Shown: positions 49,501 to 63,600 of the stretch, one piece after another
Numbering within the stretch: position 1 is the first letter of the stretch
Layout of the letters: the number at the start of each line of letters is the position of its first letter
Assembly (NCBI GenBank): GCA_905250075.1
Contig: CAJNOP010000393.1
Location: 1-64,000, forward strand
Direction: 5' to 3'
DNA: 64,000 bases
Origin: Rotaria sp. Silwood1
Taxonomy: Eukaryota; Rotifera; Eurotatoria; Philodinida; Philodinidae
Notes under the pieces: generated by a model
The model's input: the letters and a program-made list of their open reading frames with translations, nothing else
Database searches by the model: none
What the model was told of the DNA's origin: nothing
Position numbers and translations under genes: made by a program

Positions 49501-52500
49501 TCTGCTATATCACGATTGGCTTTAACAAACAACGAGTAATGATAAACAACTAAAAGAACAAAAACATTTTATTTTCTTTATATTTATATCGAAAATAATT
49601 ATGATTAGAGCCAACTAAATATTTATTCGAACGTATTTCAGTTAGTTATTAATCAAATTTGTCTTTAAAAAAAAAAGTACATTTTTATGTTGTTGTTAAA
49701 AGAGGAACATCAACGACTAGCGACACACTTATGACATCTCATCAAAGGAACTTAAAAAGTTTCTTTCTTGCGACCATTAGCAGATGTAGTTTTTACCAAC
49801 GACATCTATTACAAAACCTTGAAGTATAATACGTAAATCTAGAGTATTGTTACATGATATAACAGAGGACTGACAAAAAGAACATAATTATTATCGGGTC
49901 ATTACAAGCATTGACATAATCTCGTCATTTTGATAAGAACCACTTCAGTGAAAGTTCTAGAAACCAACAGAAATAAAACACTTTCAGTCTCAAGAACATT
50001 CTTACATAAACCATTCCCTAATAGTAACTGTCTCATTTAATTGTAAACTAAAGTGCGAACCGTATGATACTTTAATTATTACAAAGGAATTATTGTTTCG
50101 AAATCATAGATCAGGTGCATCACTTGCTAACAATATGTAAGTCACGTAAAGGTTAAGGACATATCATTAAAAGTGTTTATGAAAATTTTGGGTATTTTAG
50201 GCTCTAATTTAAATATTATTTTGTCTGAAAAAGAAAAATAATTTTTTTTTTACAGATATTTGATATTACGAAATTTGCTGTAATAAAAGTCATCAAGATA
50301 AATTAAATATTCTAGATAGTTTTCAAATTACTTAAAAAAAAAAACTTCTTTGACGAGTAAAATTCTGCTTAAGCTGAATTTTGTGTACTTTTTCTAATGA
50401 GACTGACCTACTTTTCTTTTTTTTGTTGTAGACGGCATTATTAGTTTTTATCTCTATGTAAGATACTTAAAAAAAAGATGCGATTAAAGAGAAAATTATT
50501 TAATGAAAAAAAAAAAATAAGAAACATTAAAAATAAAGATTACAATTAGTCTAAGAAACAATTAGTAAGATTATTTATGAAACATGATTTTCAATAAAAT
50601 TCAAAATACTATACAGAACTCACTCTGTAAGATTAACATTAGATTATATTGAATTGGTATATTTGAAAATAGTAAATATTATCAAAAAAAAATATTTACA
50701 AAATTTATTATTCATAACAATGAAAATAAAATGTTGACTTCTATTTTTAACTGACAAAAATTTAAATATGAGTTAAATAGATTCTTTTAGTGATGTACTT
50801 TTTCAAACTAATATTAACCAAATAGATCTATTTTCGATTCATTATAAATAATATATTTCAAACAATATACAAGCTGATTTTTCTTCTCATATATATATAT
50901 ATCAATGGAAAGAAATCGATGACTATAACTTAGGGTTGATTTGTTCTTGAATTATATTCGTATAGTGTGCGATGTAATCTATTTTTTGTCGTCTACTATT
51001 CTTATCTATTATGTGTCGAGTGAAAACATTAAAAACAAACTGCTTTATGAAAACAGTTGCATGTACTTGCTATTTATGGTTTAGGATAAATGATAAAATA
51101 AGATTAAAGTACGAGAAAAAGAGTGGGTAACGACATAAGAAACTAAGTATCTAGTTGATTGACATTTATGGCATTTTATCTATCTGTAAAAGTAGTAATT
51201 TATCTGTGTCAAATAATTATAATACGAATTCTTTATTTCAATCTACAAAGTTAAAATATATCCTACGGCTATTGAATTAAGAGGTTCTTATCTGAAAATT
51301 AACATTAACGAAATGTTATTTGAATAAATAAAAACTGTTTTTATGTAAAAATGTCCCTAAGTTATTGTTCGTACGACGAAAATTGAATTATTCATCAAGT
51401 TTTAATACACACTGACGAATATTCATGTTTATTTGTCTGCAAAAGACACGATAAAATTTACATTTTGGATACACTCATTCTTTTGTCAGTTTTCTTCTTT
51501 CTAGAAGATTAAATTATAATACAATGAGAAATTACATATCGAATGTATTATAGAACTCTTACTAATTCTTTGGTAGACGGGGGTTAATATGTTGGCAGAA
51601 AAATTCTTTTTTTTCCAAGAACTGAATCGTATTCGCAGAAAGAACGAAGCATGATTATACAACAGGCGGTAGTGTCACGCTACATCAAAAGAAGATGTTT
51701 CATATTCTGTAATAGGATACAGATAATAATAACATCATAAGAAGCATGGGCAAGACAGTTATAGTCCTATTCAAAACCTTTGACTATATATGGTTCTCCC
51801 GTCCCTAAGGAGTTAATACTCATGTTGAGAATATATTCATATATAGCATGTTACAGAACATTTTTACAACATCACTCACGATAAAGAAATTAACAAATGT
51901 CTACCTAAGTTTTCACTTGTATTATTAGTTTAAAACAGTTAACAGATGAATACGAAACTTTTTATTATGACGTTTAATATTTTTTTTTTTTGTCTTCCAT
52001 TTTTAACCATGAAAAAATGCTAAAACTATCTACAGTTATATATAGATAGATTGATGATTCTAACAAGTTTATAAAAAAAAAAAGAATGCTCTGTACAATA
52101 GAAATACCATTCTTATTCGTAATATTTCAAACAAAACTGGCTACATATTTTGCATTCATTAGCAATAGTAATCCAATAATCGTTTAGCAAACATAAGCAC
52201 GTAAACTAAAGAAATTTCTAACATCGACTCACAATATGCATATCATATTTTCGTTGACAATATATTGTTCACAAACAAATCAAGAAAATAGACTAGTACA
52301 AAAACTGTGAATATGACCTTCAACAATATCATAATCACTATCTATAATTTCATAATGTCTGTGATAAACATTACCTTCTAAGTCGATCTAAATCCAAACT
52401 AAATAACAGACATTTTTCTATTCGTTATAACAAAGAGTAACTGACGTATCTGTATAGCCATCATCATGATGCATAGGACAAAAAAAGGCGTATGATTAAA

Positions 52501-52934
52501 GTAATCGCACGAGCAATTTTTTTATCCTATCAAATAACTAAACGAAAAACGCCATTTGTAGTCATGCTGTTTTTTCAATCAGTAGATAAACCTTCAATGC
52601 ATAATATGTGTTGAAACAAAAACTTCATTAACAATATGAAAAAAAAAAACCTCAAAAACAAATCAATATTTTACTATATTTATTCTACAAAATGCAAGGA
52701 TGTATTTTTTTTTTCAATAAATCTAATTATCTAACAACTACTAATATCTTAACCAATTATTTGGACATAAAAATAAGTTCAACTAGTAGAATATTCAAAT
52801 CATTAAATTTATTATTTACAAAAAAAAAAAAAAAAACTAATTTATCGTTAACAAACGTTGACAGTTTACTTCAGAAGAAAAAAAATGTGAAGAAAAAAAA
52901 AAAAGAAAAAAAAACCAAGCAATATCAAGATAGT
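46507..52934. other. Long AT-rich spacer between nuclear receptor and laminin genes
   Basis: About 6.4 kb without a supported gene. It should contain the nuclear receptor promoter (nearest part, where an A/G-rich tract directly precedes the ATG) and the 3' UTR of laminin. It contains a short TAGA repeat near 49187-49205 and many A or T runs. A slightly less AT-rich stretch at 47280-47460 stands out weakly. ORFs here are low-complexity. Confidence 0.45.
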
Positions 52935-55900
52935 TTATCGTTCTACTCGATAACAATCAATATAATGAGTAGCTCGTTGTTTAATTAAATCACGTGTATT
53001 ACGTGCTGTATCACGTAATTGTTCAAGTTGTTGAATATTTGGCATTGTTTGACGACTTGTATCAAACGTTTTTAATGCATCTAAATAAATAGACAATTCA
53101 AATTGTTTTTTTTTTCTCTGTTAAACAATAATCTTTTACCATTAAGTTTTAAACTATATTGTGAAATTTTTTGTTGTAATACTTTCATATTTGTATTTAA
53201 TGTTCGTACTCGAACAGCAGTTGAACGAGTTTCAGCTGGTAAATCCTGTTTATCACGTGTATAATTTATAAAATATGCATTTAGCATTTTTAAATCCTAT
53301 ATAAATAAAATAAAAATCTAATGTTATAATTTCGTTAATAAAACAAAAACAAAAACCTGTGTAAGATCATCTAAATATTTTGGAAGAAATTCAATCATAT
53401 TTCGTTCGGTTTCAATAGCAATAACTTCAATAGAATTTCTTATGCTTGAATTAAGAGTTTGTTCAGCTGCTTGTAATTGTAATAAACGTACACGTGTTGC
53501 ATTTAAATTTTGTTCTGATTTATCAAGTAAATCAGATGTCTAGAAAAAAAAAAACAAAGATGATTTTGAAATACTGAAAAGAAATCACTATTTACTTGAA
53601 TAACAGCTGTTTTAAGTTCTGAAATATGACGATTTGTTTCACTTGCTAAACGTTTTAATTCATTAGTTTCATTATCAAGTTTATCGATAACATTATCAAG
53701 CATTTTTATTCCATTTGCTTGAACATTATATGATCTATTCAAGTAAATTACATAAATTAATATATTTATTAAACCTAGCAAGATAAGACGTTTCACTTTA
53801 AATAGATCATAGTGTTAATTGTAAAAATGAGGTTCTTCGCTTGTTTCAGACTTTTCGAGATGTTATATCTTCGCTGCCCATGATATCTTTTGTTATTTTC
53901 ACTATTATCTATACATTTGTCTGTTCTTTTCTTTATACGATTAACGTTTTTTTAGGTAAAATATTTATTATGTAAAATAGTATTGTGATCATATATGAGG
54001 CGTGATTGTACATACGGTAAATATGTATAGACCAGAGATGGACAAAGTCGCACCGCGCCTCCCCGCGCTTCCCCGCGCCGTTGCTCACGCCTACGCTACA
54101 CTAGTCTGAGCTTCGCTGAGCACATGCTTAGAGCATCCCGGTATTCGGTGGAGTTTGAGAAACTGATTGGTAGAGCAAAGAGAAAGAGAGATGTGCGTAG
54201 CGCCTAGGCGCGAGCAGTGGCGCGGGGAAGCGCGGGGAGGCGCGGTGCGATTTTGTCCATCTCTGGTATAGACAACTAGAGAAGATTGAAAATTTCGAGA
54301 TTGACTAATACTCATCATTTATAGTATTTCAGATGAATTTTTTTAAAAGACCATGAAGTATCATCCTACCCATGGTTGCCGATATTTTTTATGGATCGGA
54401 AGAACTAAAAATTTGGCAGAAAATACTTTCATTCTCGAACTGCTAGCATTGGTGACAACCGAACGAAAAACTAAACCTACTGTAACTTGACCTCCCCCAC
54501 AACAACTAACCTATTATCGGGTCGTCTTTTCTTCGAGATCTTCCGCAATCTTATTCACTTTGCAACGACATTGTCTGTTTAGTTTTATTTCGTATTCTGC
54601 CATCGGAAGGTAAATAGTGTTTCTAAAGTCGGTTTCTGTCTACAGTTACTACGAAGCTGTAAAAAAATAGTAGAAAATCGGACATTTTTTGCAGGGGTTG
54701 TCTCCTTCTCTTCATCACTCTCTAATAGAGAACCTTGGCCTATCATTCATGATTTCTTAGTCACACTACTAACTAAGAAACCGAAAGACTCGATGTCAGT
54801 ACCTGCTCATTGATAGCTCTATGCTGAATGACTGTTATACTAGTCGCTGAACATATTTCTCTAGTTTTATATTATGATTGTACTCGAAAATGATTCTCTT
54901 CTAACGCTTAATAGCATATTGAAATTCTAGTATTTGAATTCAAAATAATGAATTGTAAGAAAAATAAATCTTAAATAGTAACATTTAATTGTTCTATCTT
55001 TTTAAGATTCCTCATACTTAACTACTAATCATATAGATATAGATGATTAGTAGTAAAAATAATTTTTTGTTTTTGTTTTTTTTTTTCATTTAATAATTTT
55101 ACCTGACAAAAGTTGATAGATCATTTTCAATATGTTTTGCTCGATTTAATTTAAAAGTAGCATCACGCATTTTTTCTAATTCATTTCCAGTTTGACTACT
55201 TTTTTGAGCTTGTTCAACTAAAGTTCGAATATCTTTAATATTTTCTTCTAAATTATTTGATGTTAAATAAATTTTCTTAGTTAATATTCGATCAATTATT
55301 TCTCTAACATCAGCTGGTTTTCTATCATATAAACTATCAGTTAAATTTGTTATTTGTTGTTGAATTAAATCAATATTAAAACTTGTTTCATTTAATGTTA
55401 TATTAAATGATAAAAATGTTTGTTGTTCACGAATAATTTCATTTAATATTTGTGTTATATCTTTTTCTAATTCATATTGACGTACATAAATAAGATTTGT
55501 TTCTTCTTTTTTCGCTGAAAGTTCATTTTGTGTTGAATCAACTATAGAACTTAATTCATTTAATTGTCCATGAATACTTGATGAACATTGTAATGATAAA
55601 TTTGCACATGTTGTTTGACATCCTTCACCACCACATACGGAACATTGATTATTTTGAATACCACGTGAACCACATAAAATTTCACTAACATTTCCCTAAA
55701 TTAGTTAAAATTAAAAACAACAAAATAAATAATGAAAATAAACATATATTTTACTTTAGTAATATATTTTTCATAAATATCATCATAAATTTTTGTTAAA
55801 TTTTTTATTTGTTCTTGTGTTTGTTGATTTCTTAAACGATGTTCTTCATTATTTGCCATAATAGTTTGATTTAATTTTGATAATTTATTTTGTTGTTGAT

Positions 55901-58900
55901 TACTTAAACTCATTAATTGTAATAATTGATTTTTTATTTCAATTAATTCTTGTTCAATTTTTTGAGTACTTATACCAGCTGATTGTAAATTTGCATGTTT
56001 AGTATGATCAAATTGTAATTTATAAAAATTAATTTTTTTATATGTTTCATCTATTATATTTATTACATGTGATAAATCTTCTTCAAAACGAAAACGTTTT
56101 GTTTGATTAAGAAATTCTGGTTGAAATTCATCAGTTAATAATGAAGCAAGACGATTAATACGATCAGTTATTGTTTGATATTTATAACGATATGGTTCGA
56201 GTTCATTTTGTGTATATTTAAGTCCAAGAGAAATTTGTGCTTGATCAAGTAATGAATCAACTTGTTCAAATAAAGATCCATTTGCTATTGATTCAAGTTG
56301 ACGAATTTCAACTGAATTAAGACGTTCGATTGATATTTGAACTTGACGAGTTACACTATTTATAATTGTATCCCAATTAGTAAAACATGCACCACATGTA
56401 GAACAATACGGTACAACACCATATTTAGCACGTGCACAACGATCACATAATTGTCCAGTAACACCTGGTTTACATGTACATTGACCTGTTTGAGAATCAC
56501 ATTCAGAACTAACTGCTCCATCATTTGAACATTGACATGGTTGACATGCATTTGGATCACCATAAGTTCCAGGTGGACATTGATCACATCGAAGTCCACC
56601 TCGATTTGGTTTACAACGACATTGTCCTGTAAATTTATCACATACTGTTGATTCACTTCCATCAGGATCACATTTACAATCTGAACAATAACCACGACCT
56701 AAACCCCAATAACCATCTATACATTGTGAACAACGTCGACCCGTTTTTGTATCTTCAACATGTTCTTTACAAACACATGCACCTGTTCGACTATTACATA
56801 TTTGATCTGATATACCACCAATACCACAATCACATGGAATACATTTATCTGGTCCAAGTGCATCACCAAAAAAACCTGCACGACATGTTTCACAATTAGG
56901 ACCACCTGTATTATATAAACATTTAAGACATAAACCCGTACGACGATCACATGAATCAGGATCATCAACATTTATATTATTATTACATGCACATGGTTGA
57001 CATTGACCATTTAGTTCTGTTGGTGTACCATAATAAGCTATAGCACATTGTGAACATCGTGGACCTGTATAACCTGGACGACATCGACAGACTACTTGTT
57101 GAGTATATGGTTCATGTACACATGAATCACCAAATTGTTGTACAGAACCAGGACCTCCTATTGAAGATGAAAATCAAGATATAAGTTTCTCTTGTTTTTC
57201 TTTTTCTTTCTAAAAATTTTTAGTTACCTGGACACATGCATGGTTTACAAACTTGTGTCGAACCTAATCTAGCATCTCCATAATATTCATCGGCACATTT
57301 TTCACAATGATCACCCGATGTTGAATCTCGACAATTAATACAAACACCTGTATCTGGTTCACAAAGATCTGCATGACCATTACATTCACATCGTTGACAT
57401 GATGGAAAATTCCAAAAACCTGGTGAACATGTACTACAATCACGACCAGACACATTCGGTCGACAATAACAAGCACCAGTAACAACATCACATAAATTAT
57501 TTAATGCACCCATATTATGACAATTACATTTTGTACAACCATCTGGTGAAAAATGATAACTACCTGGGACACATAAATGACATTTAGTACCCATAACATA
57601 TGATTTACATCGACATTGACCACCCATAGGATTACATTGTGTATTTATAGAACCAGTTGGATCACAATCACATGCTGTTTAAAATTGAAAAGAAAAAGAA
57701 TTTTTTTATCAGATAAAAAAAATTAAACTTACGTAATGTTCGTCCAATGGTCATTGCATTTAGACCACATATAATTTTTTGACATACTTCAGGTAATTCA
57801 ACTGGTTGTGTAACAGCTAATGCTAATTTTTTACATTGTTTAGTTTCGTAATCATTTAATAATGATGGTTGTTTTTTAAACATATCGATTTTTTCGATGA
57901 TTGGAACAAATACAATCTAAATAATAAAAAAATTTGAAAAATAAAAAATATTTTCATTTTTTTTTTCTCTTTATATATTTAATATACTGAATCAATACTA
58001 ATAACAGGATCACGTGGATTATCTCCATGACCATATTTTCTTAATTGCAATTGTAATTTATAATGTTCATTTTCATTTAAACACAATGGTTTTGTTAATT
58101 CTTCAAATGTTTTATCTGATTGAACAATTAAATAAAAAATTATATTCAATCTAATTTTTAAACACATATATATATATACATACTGGCTGATAATTTAAAT
58201 GTTTGTTCTTGTTCATAAGTTTGATTACCACATAGTGTTACATTTGGCTGAGTACGATTTTGTGATATAATAACAATACGTGCATCTTCCCATGTTTTGG
58301 GCTGTGTGGAATGAAAAACCAAAACATTTACTATTGATAAACAATTCAAATCAATATACGTACAGCAGATATATATCGAATAATTAAACTATAAAAACCA
58401 CTACGAGCCATATGATAAATATCAAATTCAATAAAGCCACCTTCATAAATTCTTACAATACTTGTACCTGTCCATGATCGTTGTTCATTTGGATTATCAT
58501 ATGTAAATATAATTGATTTCTATAAAATAACTAATATTTATAGCGTAAATTTCATTATTAAACATACTTTTTCTTCTACACGAGCTAATTCAGCTTCATA
58601 TGTAAAGAATTGTAAACCCGTACAATAAGTACCTGGTGCTGGTGTATCACATTGTCGACCAATCATTCCTTCTCTACATGGACATTGACCTGTATTTATA
58701 TCACATTGAAGCGAATAAGAACCACCTGGATGACATGAACATGGTCGACAACCTTCTGGAGAGTTTTCATTCAAACCATAATGATTTACCTATATATATA
58801 TGAAAAATTCTATTTAAAATAATAAACTTTAAAATTTTATTAAAATACTTGACACTGATCACAACGTTGTCCAATAACATTTGATTTACATTGACACATA

Positions 58901-60736
58901 CCAGTTATTGTATCACACTGTTTATCAATAATACCATACGGATGACAATCACATGCTAAACAAAAAAAAACCAACTATTTAACTTTTCATTATCAGTAAT
59001 CATCAAATAAATACCTTGACATCCTTGTGGATTATTATAATCAAGTTTATAATATCCAGCTTTACATTTATCACATCGTAGTCCTTCAACAAATTCTTTA
59101 CATATACATTGACCAGCATGAAGTTCCAAACGAGAATCATCATATTGCACACAACTACCCTTATTTCTTGTTCCAGATGCATCACAATTACATGCTAAAA
59201 CAATACAAAGAAAATATTTCAATTATAGTATTTCTTTTTTTTTAACTTACGTTTACAAACATGTGGATCTATTATTGGTAAAGAATTATCTTTATAAAAA
59301 AGATCTTTACAAAATTCACATCGTGGACCAATTGTATTATGTTCACAATCTTCACAAACACCACCTGATGTATAATTTGTTTGTGCATATCGAACTGGAT
59401 CAAAACGACATCGTTTAGCATGACCATGACATTCACAAAGACGACAAGGATTTGGTTGTCCTATACGAGCTGGACGCCATTGACGATCATTATATAAATC
59501 AGCACAACGTTCACAGTTTAAACCTTCAGTATGATGTGTACAATTACATCGACCATAAACCTAAATTTATAGGTAATTATTGATAAAAGAGAACAAATAA
59601 AACGAATACTTTGCCCGAAGTTGTAACATTTCCTTTCAATTCTTCTTCAGTTGGTATACATCGTTTAGCATGACCATAACATGAACATGAACCACGTACA
59701 ACCATTTCATATAGAGCATAATAATATTTTGGTGTTGTTTCTTGTCGATTATCTAAATAATTATCACCAAGTGTATGTAATTTTGTAAAATTAATACGTA
59801 AATTTGTAATTTTTATTAATTCTTGAATACTTGGTGAATAAGGATCACGATTACCAATTGTACTTGGTGAAAGTACACGAAAAACAACCTAAAATAAAAA
59901 TTTATTGTTTTTTTTTCATTGATCTAATAAATAATATTAAAATTTACTTCTCCGCCTGTTGACGGTGTATCATCTGAATATCGACTTTCACAATAAGGTT
60001 GATCTGGTATTGGTATTGTTGGTACATGAGGAAATTGTGTTGCACATGATGCAGCAAAATAAGCATAAACTTTCCATGTTTTTCCAAAATCAACACTTTT
60101 TTCAATAATCATACCTTTAGGTCGAAATGTACGAAATTTCATAATTAAATGTGTAAAAACAAATTCAGCTTCTAAATTTAATTGTATAGTCACATTTTCA
60201 CGATCATTTTCAGCTTGCCACCATGCTTGAGTATGTCTATTAAGATCTCCAGGTGCTCGTGCAACAATTTGATCAATTGTATGAGATTTATTTGCAACTT
60301 TAACATCACATACATCACAGCTTACATTTTTTAAATTACCAATAAAACAATAACGTTCAGGACGACGAAGACCACAAGTTGAACTAGCATAAAGATTAGC
60401 TGTTCGACCGACTAATAAATCTCCTGTAGCTGGATAACATCCACCATGATCACAATCAGGTGTCAAAGAACTAGCATTGATCGGACGACGAGCTGACGAA
60501 GAGGGTGGACGACGACGTCGAATAGGATTTACATTTAAAAGTGATGAAGATGCAGACACATCAATTTGACTGTGGACAGAGACTAAGATTATTTTTCACA
60601 AAAAAATAGTTATACAAATTTAAAATGTATTTTCTATTAGATATTTACCGATAAGATCGAATAGAAACAGAGCACTTAATAGAAAATACCATTGCCAATA
60701 TCGCCTACACACCGGACCAATATACATATTTCTCAT
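52935..60736 (-). CDS. LAMB1: Laminin subunit beta (beta-1/2 type)
   Basis: Eighteen exons on the minus strand: 60736-60649, 60582-59948, 59888-59610, 59560-59251, 59194-59015, 58955-58849, 58789-58568, 58519-58364, 58301-58184, 58115-57988, 57916-57733, 57674-57228, 57157-55755, 55695-55103, 53734-53596, 53539-53357, 53296-53140 and 53080-52935. They give 1824 residues (vertebrate beta-1 about 1786). Signal peptide with hydrophobic core [14 protein letters not shown], cleavage near VHS. LN polymerisation domain (70-315) with [12 protein letters not shown] and [19 protein letters not shown]-like LE modules (319-555); LF/IV domain (560-760); a second LE rod (805-1205); coiled coil (1210-1824). 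The coil is interrupted by the beta-knot [13 protein letters not shown] near 1437, which is specific to beta chains. A Cys close to the C-terminus (IDCYRVER) fits the disulfide to gamma. It is secreted and assembles with alpha and gamma chains in basement membrane. Confidence 0.97.
53735..55102. other. Long laminin intron (about 1.37 kb) hosting a MITE
   Basis: Most other introns in this gene are 40-75 bp. This one, between the exons ending at 55103 and starting at 53734, is about 1.37 kb and contains hAT MITE copy 2 (54033-54265) plus about 600 bp of less AT-rich sequence (54340-54860) that may be another old repeat. Splice sites GTAAAA and GAATAG are intact and the phase closes, so the insertions look tolerated. 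Confidence 0.6.
54033..54265. mobile_element. hAT-type MITE copy 2 with 8-bp target duplication
   Basis: 233 bp element flanked by GTATAGAC on both sides (54025-54032 and 54266-54273). Ends and interior are almost identical to copy 1 at 41523-41735, in the same orientation. It is 20 bp longer because both GC-rich arms carry one extra 10-base unit (CGCTTCCCCG type on the left, its complement on the right). The apparent ORF across it is a by-product of the insertion. Confidence 0.85.
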
Positions 60737-62880
60737 TGTTTGAATGAATAAAAAATGGTTATTACGCGCTTATATGTGAACGCAAGCGTCTGCTCTGTTC
60801 ACGTATATGAATAAATGGTTATCTTGCACACACACACACAAATATAGAGTGTTCAATCTCGTCTCGGGTCAAAAGCAATGCTCTTTCTTTTCGTCGTTCT
60901 TTTCTTTACTATATCATTACTATTCTTACTCGGTGCGATATTGTATATCAGGTCCGAACAGTCAGTATGTTCTCGCATCATCGACGACGATGGGCAATGG
61001 CGAGAGAACGAGAGAAAAAGACCATGTCTTATATAATCATGCATATCATAAAGAAGGGTACGAAAAAATTCAGCGTTCAATGCACTTATTTTTCAACATA
61101 TACTTTGCTAATGGTCAGCTAAGTATAAAATAGACATCCTTTCTGTAAAAGACAACAATGAGTTTTATACGTCTAACTATATATACGGATGTTTCATTGC
61201 ATAGACAAATCATGTTAAACTAGCAAAATCCTTAAATAATAAGGAGTTATATAAATATGTATTGCTGAAATTCAATTTTAAGATTTATCCCTCTGGCGAT
61301 ATACATCGATTTCATTCGTTTATCATCGTCTTTACTTACATAGCTAGTGTTTATTTGACTTCTTATCTATTTTAAAATTAGCTGTAGATTTCTTTTTTTT
61401 TTAAGAAATAAGTTTTGAAACAGTAGCTTTTGTGGATATTTTTTCTTTTAATTTTTTAATTCCTCTGCATAATTTTACTGTTTATTTAAAAACTTGTGTG
61501 CAATAAATTGTAGAAAAATGTGTGAATAAATGAACAACGGTAGAATGAAGAGTATTGACGAGGGAAGCCCTTCAACTGTGCAATCGCTTTTGAATTGAAA
61601 TTATGTACATTACTTAGACTCGAATGAGTTACGAATACTCTGAAAAGACTTTTTGCCTAACGTTTATTACTGCAGAGATACTATACTTTTACGTTATCTT
61701 TTAAATGTATACCGTAGTAACAGAAAAATTGATTTTTTCAAATTTCTAATTGAAATATTGTGTAAAGCCAAATCATAACGAGAGTAATTGTTTGTGGATG
61801 TTTTAGGTCTCGTCATTGAGGACATGAACTCCTTCCATGATATTCATAGCTCATTAAGAACTACATAATTCACATTATCTCTACTCAAAAGAGATGTATC
61901 ACTGCGAACACATTTCTAATAAATCAACGAAAATATATTTGACTTTTGAATTGAAAATAAATGATTCTAAATTGTAACTATGGCTTCAATAGACCAATAA
62001 ATACAAATAAATTCTTGACTGATCAAAAATTATTCTTGCTGCATTTATAGATTAAATTATTCATTCATATGCTCTGTAAAATCTCAGGAACTTCCATAAT
62101 CTCTTTACTCATAATTGATATACAGATTTTCAATTGAATAAATGAATCTTATTTTATATGGTGAGCACACATTTAATATAAAAGATACTTTATACTTTGA
62201 ATTGTATTCTTATCTCTTGGAAAAAAAGAATATCTTTTACATTTGAATGAAAACGGAGCAAATATTAACTCGTAAATTTATAACGTTGATTAATACTTTG
62301 AGAATAGTTTAATATTTCCTCTCGCTTTTAATAATAAAGGATTTTTTATGTATATTAGATTTTTCTTGTCAAACGTTTTCTTTTGCTCTACATATAAAGT
62401 TACATTGTTGACAGTTTTATTTTCAGAGTACATAGTTTTTTTATTATTTTTATCAAGGATAAACACTTAATATTTGAACAATCAACTTATATAGTTTGCT
62501 GATTATTGAGCTTAGAAAAACAATACCAGAAGGATATCATCTGTGACAGAAATATGTTATTATCTTTTATTAGTTATACAAGAGACTAATGTACAACAAA
62601 TACAAGATATTGAATTTCTTATTATGGCTGACGATATCAATAGAATATAGAAGAATTATTATACAAAATGAGCCATAAATAGCTCTATGATGGAAAGCTG
62701 AAATATCTTCACTTTGATTCGATTGAATCAGTTGAATTTTTGGTTAATAATAGAAATCTTCTTTTAAGTTTTCTTTTCATATGAATAACGTAAACAAATA
62801 CTAATGTCAAGCTATATCTTTTTTTTTTTGATGTCACTAAAGAAACTTCATCTGTTGTCGAATAAGAAAAATACATATAA
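60737..62880. other. Spacer upstream of laminin
   Basis: The first 250 bases hold a CA microsatellite (60829-60840) and CG-containing sequence (60780-61020), the likely laminin promoter region. The rest is AT-rich with no supported gene. Confidence 0.45.
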
Positions 62881-63060
62881 AGCATTTCATAGAAAATTTT
62901 CAGTTGTCATCGAAGATAATAACAATAGGTCAAGACGACATGTATAAATGATACTATATTGATGCACATAAAGCAAGTTTTCTAAACAAATTCGTTGAAA
63001 CTTTGTTTTCATGATACCAACAATAATACTTAGCAGTAATATATTTTTATTTTGTTTTTT

Positions 63061-63600
63061 TATCCTAGTGTTATTTATGGTCGTGAAAAAGATAAAGAAC
63101 AAATATGCAAACTTCTAGATGATAAAAAATCTAGATTAGAGAGATTCATAAGAAAACAAATTACAAAATGAAATTATCGATTATTTGATAGAAAAAGACG
63201 ACTACTGGAACAAATTAAAACGTTCGGTGTAGGCAAGAAACGTAATTGAAGCATAAGGCATTGACAATTATTTTTCAACAATTCCGAACACTTGAACTAG
63301 AAAAACAATTCAAAAATTTATTTGAAATGTCAGAACAGTTTTCAAAAAAGATTAAGAACAGACTTTCAAGAATAACTATTCGAAAACTATGAACCTCAGG
63401 AAGTTCAATACAGCAAAAAAAAACAAATGTATTAGTCGTAGACAAACTTAAATGCACTATTAAAGATGTGTGAGAATAAGAAAATTGAAGTTTTTTATTG
63501 AACCTACGATTGAACAATTCATTAACATTTCATGAATTCAAAGATAAGTTGATACTATTTTCATCAGTATTAGAAAAGCATAATGAGTTTATTGATATTA
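63061..63600 (+). pseudogene. Possible decayed coiled-coil gene fragment
   Basis: On the plus strand, after a TTTTATCCTAG acceptor-like tract, a Lys/Glu/Arg-rich frame reads PSVIYGREKDKEQICKLL and continues as a charged helix for about 30 codons before TGA, resumes in the same frame, and stops again at about 63249. Further charged helical pieces follow in changing frames to about 63600. There is no domain I recognise. It may be a gene remnant or chance. Confidence 0.25.

Noticed and set aside
54091..54318. Open frame across the laminin intron
   Set aside because: It reads through the hAT MITE and its flank; no protein-like content.
56360..57491. Several Val/Asn/Cys-rich frames overlapping the laminin gene
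   Set aside because: They are shifted-frame shadows of the EGF-like LE repeats in the true reading frame.
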